From: Alloascoidea africana
Lineage: Eukaryota; Ascomycota; Alloascoideomycetes; Alloascoideales; Alloascoideaceae
Direction of reading: 5' to 3'
DNA length: 64,000 nt
NCBI GenBank assembly: GCA_030581615.1
Contig: JAKTTT010000001.1
Span: 124,001-188,000 of the forward strand
Shown here: positions 21,901 through 29,178 of the stretch, in pieces
How the letters are laid out: every line of letters starts with the position of its first letter
Position numbering within the stretch: the first letter of the stretch is position 1
The notes under the pieces: model-generated
What the model was told of the DNA's origin: nothing
What the model saw: the letters and a program-made list of their open reading frames with translations, nothing else
Databases searched by the model: none
Position numbers and translations under genes: made by a program

Positions 21901-22032
21901 GCTATCAAGAGTTTGAAATTGCATCCATTCTTAGATTCTGGATACAGAGAGCTTTTCGGAAAGATTGACTCCCTTGATGAGCAAATTAGTGCATTACTTG
22001 CAAAGGCCTCTGTCCCTAAGGTCTTTTCATAA
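18934..22032 (+). CDS. TEA4: SH3-domain cell-polarity protein, Tea4/Bud14-like PP1 regulator
   Basis: Tea4/Bud14 proteins bring protein phosphatase 1 to growth sites and regulate formins and polarity. 1032 aa. One SH3 domain lies at about residues 131-195: YLYALYDFVATDP, ELVLLDDSDSYWWLINNV, GFVPAEAIE. It is followed by the conserved ERLARLNRWRNE tail seen in fungal Tea4-type proteins. About 40 residues later is KTVQF, which fits the PP1 docking motif [RK]xVxF; SH3 plus RVxF in this order is the known PP1-binding arrangement of the family. The rest is acidic, Ser-rich and disordered. The C-terminus (SLKLHPFLDSGYRELFGKID) looks folded and may be a helical partner site. Start: the ATG at 18934 is the first in frame. 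Confidence 0.75.
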   Translation: MAMSKHMASEQPLRLNRLQEWGSTGSHDEIGSLRMSSSDPNILSHSQSITPKTMTGYYYNSDDEEDEDEDDLDLLDLRLANHTTDSKQQQQQQERDDVDMDALIVDAFGLAPEDDPFDYLSSPPPEDIQSHYLYALYDFVATDPSHATTTKDDELVLLDDSDSYWWLINNVRNNSIGFVPAEAIEMPQERLARLNRWRNEQTERLGKEGSAYAIDNDVDKEDLKRGAKNSSGVVVSKTVQFTSPTYFSASEIEDSEDEYEYDYDYDEDEDEDEEYIDDGFEDEDNYVKANGDRDREAIQAQQPKSEMDMAVQGVLSDPTMNLKLQHLGSEPELGHEHEHDEGYDPDPEMELELELESGPNPGNKLEPEPELDDAPLSINGDDNYEYTQPYTSIVNSLESDLDRKLSLISSQLDRFTSFDDHTDDHPVKGLPTSKPNVSDDDQTAQITSQQTLDLTTKNDTTAVDERPHTPESDLHYDSDAEVNNSSYSTTNSNFSITRSSLDSKDGDDAGDDESITTTPLDIADSRLHANPKQLHYPITTEQDCQAEKNDKIDKSVVAGAISMTPSLSPDIVVPVIQVPTNDKKPEKEENAGKNSDDDGVVLRPLSLVGHSSLFSSNQAVSLRRSRSTSQAQSQTQSHSETNEVLLRTIFRTHSQSYHSRGKFLPLSRANSVGSGNARATAIANANANNGMFEKRFSFASVNSSSSSIAHRHRLSGSSFSSDEKSPTSTSTWSSGASVGPNGIQRTQSPSILNRNHTNIGRSNSVRTGSTNSPARSGLGFGDNLRGGFFPIVIDSDISRQSSARIFPRHTAQEQQQEEEAQDEGSGKPLKLNLEGFRPFNVGTLVSEPDLRQDDPSSCSTTPTVVSARRVHSDSDNINASVAQDIMPSDISRETIPSVSTSTSTTPSGSPNSNSESLSTVHRDSSSSQNSSSISDAPSSSSSGTTIASSPSYLNDMEKHKDRAGEILETVMEEARGRDRRDSLCVATKTAIKSLKLHPFLDSGYRELFGKIDSLDEQISALLAKASVPKVFS

Positions 22033-23675
22033 AGAGATTTCCTTGGAAACTGCGTGCCAAAATTACTGACCAATTTTTTTTTGGTCGCTGGCTCGCGTTG
22101 TTTTTAAATCTTAATGTTTTGTTCAGCTTTGCTTTTGATTTTACGATATGCTTTCGCTAATCAACAACAATGTTTGGGGGAGACTTTTTTTTCTTCAGTC
22201 ACCGCACTGAGTTGAAACTAACACTAATGTTAACTCGTTTACTCTCATGACTTTTATTACGGGAATTGGAATCTTCAGTTGGGACTCTCTCTCTCCGCAA
22301 CCAAAAAAAAAAAAATGTTTTTGTCTTTCCTTTTGTGTAGTATCTGGTACTCCTTACTCATTGGATTCTTTTGGAAGTGGATTTTCTTTGCTATTCTTCT
22401 TTTTCTTTGCTATTCCTTGTTTTTTTATTCAATGAAAACATTCAGGCAAGCAAGCATGTTTATTTGACTTTGAACAATATCGCAGCGGACGTTACCATTA
22501 CTAGTGCTCTTTTTTATTGGTATTGTTATTTCATTTTTGCTTTCACACGTTTCCTGATACAGAAAAGATTCACTATTTGTTGTTAACTGTTTGTCTATTT
22601 ACGCATGGGCTACTTTTCTTATTTTGATTTGATCCATTTCTTTTTTTTCAGTTTTCTTAGCATTCTTCTTTTGTTGTTCATGCAGTTCTCAAAGTTCATT
22701 ACATATTTAATCCATCTTCATTTCATTTCATTTAATTTCCTCCTCATAATCATTGATATTATCATTTCATTTTATCCGCAAAAGGAACGATCAGAGATTT
22801 TCTAACAAAAAAAATAACAAAAGTCTATCTCATCTCGCCTTTGTCTTGCCTTCATAGTTTTAATATTCACAAGAATTACCTGCTTCTTTTGTTGTTTATT
22901 TGTGTTGTCAAGTCGTCAATATCCAAAATTAAGAATAAACGAGTTTCATGGTCATAACAGAGTTTATCTTCGTAGTGTGGGAAGGAGTCAGTTGGTGAGA
23001 GCGCCTCCGTACTCGCTTATAGTAGTTTTTTTCCAACTCTGGTTTTTTGCTGGTTGGGTACCAATATGTTTAACGCGATCTACAAATCTGTGTGGAACAT
23101 GGTGTACAAACAAGTACTCAAGATGTTTGTCATGGTATGTGAAACCTGTAGATGAAGACGCACAACACGCTGCTTTCCACAAATCGGAGACAATCGTATC
23201 ACACAATAGGAAGAATATACGTGGACCAAGCCAGAGATGTTATCTTTATGATGGCAAAAGATAATCTGGAAAGATTAATTTCCCGAAAGAGGTATATCTC
23301 AAGAATCAGTTACCATTTTCTGAACTTGGTGGAAGGCTCACAGATGTAGGTACCGCGGCCCTTTTACTATTTTTCTACAGTCAAAAGTACTCGAATCTTT
23401 TTTAAATTAGGGGCTGCCATTTAGGAAGAATATTCAGTTGTTTATTTAATGTCTAATTAATTCCAAAACAGGTTTCATCCTCAAAGCTGTTTGAAAAGGC
23501 CTCCTGCTAAAACAGCAAGAAGACTTTTTTTGTCTTTAGATCAAAAATCTTTTTTTCCCATTCCTGACATTATTAGTCAATTATCATGTGGATTCTTTCC
23601 CATTTAGTTCGACAGTCCTGGGTTATTAAGATTGATTCGGGTTTTGTTCAGGAATCCAAGATAAGTTAGACATGC
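22033..23675. other. Gene-poor convergent region, AT-rich
   Basis: From 22070 to 22900 the + strand is strongly T-rich, with long T runs, as in 3' flanks. From about 22900 to 23420 the composition is more even and several short frames are open on both strands. None has a recognisable domain; it may be the remains of a gene. No RNA gene was recognised. Confidence 0.5.
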
Positions 23676-24317
23676 TCATTGCAAGGAGCGCGGTATTCTC
23701 TCCCTCCGTCTCAATCTTTTCCTTAACCTTATATCCTGCTGTTCAAAATAATGATCGTCATCATTGCCATCATTATCCATGTCATCCTCATGCAATCTTT
23801 TTTGTTGATTATAGCCAAAACCCTTAATTGGCTCCTCTTGGTGCTCAGTATGTGACTGCATCTCTTCATCCTCATTATCCACCTCCATCTTTTCCTGTTC
23901 ACCATCTTCTTCTCCATTTTTGTGACCATTATCGTAGCACATATTATTAAACTCGTTCTGTGAATCTCGGATGGTGCTCAAAGCGCTGGATTGACTGAGT
24001 GACACCGAGCTACCCCAACTGTTTGGGTTTGAATAATGAGGCGCAGAACACTCGGGCACCCAAGCATTATTGGTTGATAGTCTCCCTGAGTGTGTGCTGG
24101 AGGATGAACTCACGTTTGAGTTTTTGGACTGTTCGAAGTGGTCTTGATATCGGGGGGAATAAGAGTTTAGATGTGTAGGCTGTTTAATCCCTTGGCTTTG
24201 ACAAAGCGTATCCAAACTCTTACAGTCTATCACGGCTTTATCATCCTCCAAGTCAGACTTGTAGATGCTAGGGACCATATCAAATACGGAAAACTTCATA
24301 TTCTTTGGAGTAGTCAT
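23676..24317 (-). CDS. Unrecognised acidic Ser-rich protein, paralogue A of an inverted pair
   Basis: 213 aa, no known family seen. The N-terminus (PKNMKFSVFD) is followed by a block LNSYSPRYQDHFEQ, a Ser-rich linker, then SWGSSVSLSQSSALSTI at about residues 97-113. After that comes a long Glu/Asp-rich segment and a very basic end with RLRKRLRRRER, a plausible nuclear signal. The same blocks occur in order in the neighbouring divergent gene at 24974 (LNPHAPGYWKHFQQ; SWGSSLSLSQSSVLSTI), so the two are clear paralogues. A TATA-like TATAAAAAG lies about 60 bases upstream. Start: the first ATG in frame (MTTPKN). Protein status is supported by conserved blocks rather than by a database match; the function is unknown. 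Confidence 0.65.
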   Translation of the reverse strand: MTTPKNMKFSVFDMVPSIYKSDLEDDKAVIDCKSLDTLCQSQGIKQPTHLNSYSPRYQDHFEQSKNSNVSSSSSTHSGRLSTNNAWVPECSAPHYSNPNSWGSSVSLSQSSALSTIRDSQNEFNNMCYDNGHKNGEEDGEQEKMEVDNEDEEMQSHTEHQEEPIKGFGYNQQKRLHEDDMDNDGNDDDHYFEQQDIRLRKRLRRRERIPRSLQ

Positions 24318-24973
24318 TATAGGGTATAGTATCACGTTAGCTTTGGGTTGTAGACAAGAAAGTATTCTCGATGCTTTTTATATTCTTTTCTTAATTAACT
24401 TCTTTGTTACATTACACATACAAATTTGGAAGTTTTAAATTTTTGTAGATTCTCTTTTCTTTATGTTCTTTTCAGCCAAATTAACTTCTCCTTCTCAGGC
24501 TCTTTCTTGCGTCAAGCAGCATGAGAATCATCATCGAAAACACAAAAGGAGACTCCCATCAATATTGGTGACAAAAAAATCTCTGTGTAGTAAGCCACAA
24601 GAATGGTATGAGCGCTTAATTGGCTACACCTGTAAAAGATGACAACCAACAAAAACAGTACTGCGTGAAAGCAGTTTTCAAAGATAGTCAATATAAAGGT
24701 TAGATAGGAAGTGTCTCTTATGGATTTGTCCTTTTGTTTTTTCAATGTTGGTTCTTATGCTGCTTGATGCAAGATTGAGAGCTTAATTGTCCTTCCAAAC
24801 TTGTGGGGATGTCCTTTTACCAAAGCAACAGAAAGGAAAGGAAAGTCTGTTTTGTTAAAACTTCCAAAATGAGAGATGGATATTTCAACAAAGACCCCAG
24901 GAAGAGCATATAAAAACATTGAGAATACTTTTTTTCTCTCTAACCAAAAACTTCTGTGATAATCTACTTCATA
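24318..24973. promoter_or_regulatory. Shared divergent promoter of paralogues A and B, itself duplicated
   Basis: Each gene has its own TATA element about 60 bases from its ATG. The two core promoters are homologous in opposite orientation. Gene A has TATAAAAAGCAT followed by CGAGAATACTTT (near 24356-24382, minus). Gene B has TATAAAAACAT followed by TGAGAATACTTT (near 24907-24935, plus). The middle 500 bases show no obvious symmetry. Confidence 0.6.
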
Positions 24974-25927
24974 ATGATTCCAAAGCATTTGAAATATCTT
25001 AGACTTGATAAACCCCTCAGAACCTACGATTCCGACTCCGACTCCGAATTCGATAATAAGGAAGCTGTGAAAACCTCTAAGAATGATTTTGATATGCGTT
25101 ATCTGTGCCAGCCGAGTGAATATGCAAAGCTAAACCCCCATGCCCCCGGATATTGGAAACATTTTCAACAGACTAGCAAGCCGAAGGTCGATTTATCCTC
25201 CACCACGCTTATAGAAGCACCAAATATCGATAATCCCTTGAAAACTGAAAACTTTGAGATTAATGATTCTGACACCGGTAGTTGGGGCAGCTCGTTGTCG
25301 TTGAGTCAATCCAGCGTTTTGAGTACCATCTTAGGTCAGGGCAATGAGAATACTGATATGCCCTATGATAGTGGGAATGAAAATGGGGGAAAAGATTGCG
25401 AACAGAAAGAGGTGGAAGATTATGAGGATATTCAGCTTCAGATTGAGCAACAGGAGGGATCAATAGAAGATTTTGGCAATGAACAAATGAACATACAAGA
25501 ATCTTATGGCAACAATGATGAGCAGGATATACAAGAATATTATGGTAACTATAATGAGCAGGACATGAAACAAAAAATTTATGGTAACAATGACGAGCAC
25601 GACAAGCAAGATACACAGAACGAACTACATATTGGAAATAATGAGGGTGAGAGCTGGTTTGAACAGCATGCAGAAAAAATGGAGGAAGACATTGAGAATG
25701 AGGTTGCCAATGCCAGACCGCTTGAACATTTCAGTGAAACTAGAAGTAGTATCTCCGTTCCTTTCCGTCCTTTGAGAACACACCAGTCAGAGTCGAAACC
25801 GAAAAGCCATATTCGCCAAAACAAGGTCCAACGATGGACAGGATCCTTCAAAACGCGACTTATTACTGCCCGCAATAAAAGGCCAAGAAGAGGTGCAGCT
25901 GTACTACCAACAGAAGAAATCTCTTAG
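24974..25927 (+). CDS. Unrecognised acidic Ser-rich protein, paralogue B of an inverted pair
   Basis: 317 aa. It shares with gene A the N-terminal PKHLKYLRLD, the LNPHAPGYWKHFQQ block and the SWGSSLSLSQSSVLSTI block (about residues 97-113), then an acidic region. It differs by an inserted array of three imperfect repeats (YGNNDEQDIQE-like) and a longer C-terminus that is basic and Arg-rich (FKTRLITARNKRPRRG). It looks disordered; no membrane segment or signal peptide. The frame remains open for 61 codons directly after the stop. Head-to-head arrangement with A and similar promoters point to a local inverted duplication. Start: the first in-frame ATG (MIPKHLK). Function unknown. Confidence 0.68.
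   Translation: MIPKHLKYLRLDKPLRTYDSDSDSEFDNKEAVKTSKNDFDMRYLCQPSEYAKLNPHAPGYWKHFQQTSKPKVDLSSTTLIEAPNIDNPLKTENFEINDSDTGSWGSSLSLSQSSVLSTILGQGNENTDMPYDSGNENGGKDCEQKEVEDYEDIQLQIEQQEGSIEDFGNEQMNIQESYGNNDEQDIQEYYGNYNEQDMKQKIYGNNDEHDKQDTQNELHIGNNEGESWFEQHAEKMEEDIENEVANARPLEHFSETRSSISVPFRPLRTHQSESKPKSHIRQNKVQRWTGSFKTRLITARNKRPRRGAAVLPTEEIS
25495..25612 (+). repeat. Tandem repeat within paralogue B
   Basis: Three imperfect units of roughly 36-42 bases, each encoding a variant of YGNNDEQDxQ, are absent from paralogue A. The units differ by several substitutions, so the array is not brand new. Confidence 0.7.
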
Positions 25928-26328
25928 TTGCAGGAGACTTCAAATGACGGGCCCAAAAAAACGAGACTCGCTTTTAGAACACAGATAATCGAGGACTTGA
26001 ATAAAAATGGATCTAAAACAAAAGTTTATCATTTCAATATCTCTATAACGAGAAGAAATCTCGAGATGCAAAGCGGAAATGAAAGTAATGGAATGCTCAC
26101 AGCGCTTATCTAAATCCCCGAGTTTTTCACTCAGAGAAAAGCATCTAATATCATACATACGCTGAGGTATATAACGTATCTTTTTCTTCTAATATAGCTT
26201 CTTCGGAGAAATTGATTGTTCCATAATTAATCTTTAGTGTTCAAGAACAGCTGCTTTTTCTGGGTAGCCCTCGCTCGGCCTAGATCTCTACTAAACTCCT
26301 TCCTGTTGAGTTTTGTCCTTATAATTGT
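25928..26328. other. Convergent gap with in-frame extension of paralogue B
   Basis: Codons 25928-26110 continue in the frame of paralogue B directly after its TAG, ending at a TAA at 26113. The encoded peptide is mixed in composition. The rest is an ordinary AT-rich 3' flank. Confidence 0.4.
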
Positions 26329-27944
26329 CTATTCGAACCGTTTCTCAAGAATTGCTCTTCCAAAAGGGACCGAAGAAAATCCTTTGCCGAATACAAATGT
26401 ACCTCTCCCAGCTACTATAGTTTCGAGCACTCTACCTCTTAGCTTCCTGTTCCCATAGACATCGTCCGATTCAGGGACAATCCATTCCACTTCGGGATCA
26501 AAAATCGCAAAATCTGCAGATTTTCCTACTTTAACTGATCCTTTGCAATGTAGTAGCCCGACTAATTTGGCTGGATTTCGAGAAATCCAGTTCGAGATAT
26601 CTACAATAGACACCCAATTCTGCCGCATTCCAGGCCCATTTCTCTTCTTTGCTTCTGACCATAAGAGTGAAAGTCCCATTTGAATACCGCTTGTTATTCC
26701 TTGAACCGTATCGAAAAAGGATTTATTGATTGGGTGCTTTAAATAGTTGGGATATGCATAGTGGTTCGGAGTTACTGTTGCAGCCGTATTGAACTTGAGG
26801 GCCAGCCATAGCATCAAATCATTGTTTCTTGATCTTATGGGCGGGTACGTTTTAAACTGCGTGGCTCCTCTTGGTATTTGGCCAGCTTGAATTGACAGAT
26901 AGTGGTGGCATGTTTCTGCCGTAATAGGAAGGTGCTCCTCGTTCTGAGCTTTTACAAGGCGGTAAAGAATCTGCTCCGTTGAGAGACTTTGGATATGTAA
27001 TGGAAAATGCGGATGTGATCTGGAGAGTGTAAGAATTTGCTCTATTGCTGAAATTTCGCAATAAGCTGGCCTTGATTCCAGAAAGGTGGTGTAGACGGAT
27101 GGATCCATAGCTGTCTTCATTGTGGAGGATTCTATATCCTCCGGATCGGGGAGAATAACTGGACCAACGTCCCGTAAAGGCATTGATTCAGTGTGGATTG
27201 AAATGATAGTTTTCTTATCAGACAATAGTTTCATAGTTCCCTCGATCTGCTTTAGTGCAACTGGAGGGAAGTCCTCGATCTACCAGTTCATAAAGAGTAG
27301 TTAGCCGATGGTAGCAACTCATAGAGCGAAAATACAAACCTCTAAATCAGTCATGGTACAGCTGAATCCTCGTACACCAGCATTAAACAAGGGGATAATA
27401 TCATCCTACATTTCAACGATACGGTTAAAAGGCTGAAATATAAAACATGATAGATGGATATAAATACCTCATTCCCCGGGATAATACCGCCCCAAAATGC
27501 AATGTCAGTCCAACACTTTCCAGTAGCTTGTTCTACTTTGGAGTATAGATTCTTCAAGTTTGTTGTTGGAGGAGCTGAAAATGAGGGCTGCTCGATTATG
27601 GTGGTTACTCCCCCAGAAGCAGCGGCCTTCGAGACTTGTTCATACCCATCCCCCCATTTATCTTTCGAAGTCCAGATCTGGCTCTTATTCTCTCCGTTTG
27701 AATCCCACTTGGTCTTTAGATTAACACTGATATCAATGATTCCTGGAAGAATGTACAAAGTTCCCAGATTCCGGTAGTTGGAGGCATCTACCGCAAATGA
27801 CTGTAGGACTTTGCTCTCTGGCTCTAAGATCGATCGCTCAACGTGCAAAATCGTCCCTGTTGTTGAGGAAAAGACTATCGTTGCAGGTTCTAGGGTGTCT
27901 GAACCATCCAGCAACACATTCTGTGAACTTATTGCCCTGGACAT
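26329..27944 (-). CDS. Allantoinase-like amidohydrolase lacking metal ligands (pseudoenzyme), two introns
   Basis: Homologue of allantoinase (Dal1), which opens the allantoin ring in purine-nitrogen use. Model: complement join(26329..27279, 27340..27405, 27468..27944), 497 aa. It aligns with S. cerevisiae Dal1 end to end: PATIVFSSTTGTIL, FWGGIIPGNE joined to DDIIPLFNAGVRGF, IEDFPPVAL, ETCHHYL, GATQFKTYPPIRSRNN. The metal-binding residues are largely gone. The HVHLNEPGRT motif is replaced by SVNLKTKWDS; the carbamylated Lys of GFKG is Ser (GFSC); the His of HIVHLA is Ser (HIQSLS); SDHSP reads PNHYA. Only the His of FHAE (here IHTES) remains. The frame is intact with good splice sites, so this looks like a maintained non-catalytic protein, or a very recent loss. 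An active allantoinase role is unlikely. Confidence 0.85.
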
Positions 27945-28093
27945 TACTCTTGAGGATATAGGGATGATGACTTTCCTATTCCGGAAAATGGATCGTCTGC
28001 AAAGGGACTCCGGAGGTTTCAACTCTGCACGTCCGGGTTTGATTCTCTCCAACTGCGATCATTCGTGGAGTCGCATTTTTCAGTAAGACGACC

Positions 28094-28663
28094 ATGACGG
28101 GCGAGCATGTGCGTGGCAATGGTGTTGGCGATGAAGAAGACGAACTGTCGGCCTTTGACAGGGAGATGCAATCGTTAGAGAGTGATATTGCAAAGCAAGA
28201 GCGGCAGTCAGAGTACACCTCCACGATTAGTGTCGCGCCTGTTAGATGGGATCACGACGATCAGGACAAACATTCACATACACATAGCCATGATGGTGAT
28301 CACGGTCATACCCACGGCCACAGTCATACTCATCATGATGAAGAGAAGCTACACAAAGAGGAAGAGAAAGAAGAACAAAAGAGGTTGGTGCTGGATGAGC
28401 TTAATGAACAGAAGCAATTACTAGAAAGAGTGAATCAGTTGAAGCAAAAGAGAAACCAGTTACACAAGGAGGAAAATACGGTCGAGCACGGCTCAAAAGG
28501 AACAACTGGTGGAGATGCGAATAACAGTAAAAGTGAAATAAATGTCGATAAATTCTTTACTGGGCCTCCCAATAGTGATGATGACGAGGACGATGATATT
28601 GATAATGAAGAGGACTTTTACCATTTTGGAGCCAGCTGTTCCTGCTGTACTAGAGGCGCCTAA
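28094..28663 (+). CDS. His-rich coiled-coil protein resembling the C-terminal half of ZNF830/CCDC16
   Basis: 189 aa. The order DELSAFDREMQSLE, then STISVAPV, then a charged coiled coil (KRLVLDELNEQKQLLERVNQLKQKRNQL) matches what I recall of the C-terminal half of fungal ZNF830/CCDC16, a spliceosome-associated protein. The N-terminal zinc finger of that family is absent, and no upstream exon was found in the 150 bases to the divergent allantoinase-like gene. Between the two conserved parts is a His/Asp-rich run (HSHTHSHDGDHGHTHGHSHT) like the metal-binding loops of zinc transporters. The acidic tail ends in a Cys cluster (SCSCC). The family assignment is tentative; metal binding is inferred from composition only. 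Confidence 0.5.
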   Translation: MTGEHVRGNGVGDEEDELSAFDREMQSLESDIAKQERQSEYTSTISVAPVRWDHDDQDKHSHTHSHDGDHGHTHGHSHTHHDEEKLHKEEEKEEQKRLVLDELNEQKQLLERVNQLKQKRNQLHKEENTVEHGSKGTTGGDANNSKSEINVDKFFTGPPNSDDDEDDDIDNEEDFYHFGASCSCCTRGA

Positions 28664-29178
28664 TCGGCGAATATTACTTACCGGGCCCTTGAAATGAATT
28701 TCGTCAGTATTTTTGGAAGGCAACTTGAATATTCAACACCATCAACTGGAATCGAATGGTTAGTGTTGAATCGACGCCTATCGCATGTACTTTTTTGGAT
28801 TTGTCTTTTGAAATCGACAGATGCATTAGTAATGAGCAATACCGACGGCTTGTCTCTATATCTGATATATATTTGTATGTAAATGAATTTTTCCTCAGTG
28901 TTTTGGATCAAGCGTGCTCTGCTTTTAGAATGTGGTCCGGTAGTGTTTGTTTGTATGGAGCTTGTGATAGTCATTCAAACATTTGTAGATATCCTATTTT
29001 GGTAGAATCAGAATAAGGTATTAATTAAAGCAAATATTTCGAATGTTCTCATTAAGTAGTCTGCGAGTTGGAAGTCCATGAAATCTATTGAAATGATATC
29101 CAAGATGATGGAAAAAAAAGTTCTATGCTTGCTATGAAAAATGAGTGTATTAAACAAGTTCATTGATACCCGTCATGA
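28664..29178. other. Convergent intergenic region, nothing recognised
   Basis: AT-rich 3' flanks of the His-rich gene and the transporter. Short open frames only, with no repeat or RNA gene seen. Confidence 0.6.

Noticed and set aside
22902-23264. 120-codon ORF in the TEA4/paralogue A gap
   Set aside because: Starts from a non-ATG codon in the longest form, no recognisable domain, and the opposite strand is equally open. At most a relic.
28020-28080. tRNA-like box B word (GGGTTTGATTCTC) near the divergent promoter
   Set aside because: No box A at the right distance and no cloverleaf could be formed.
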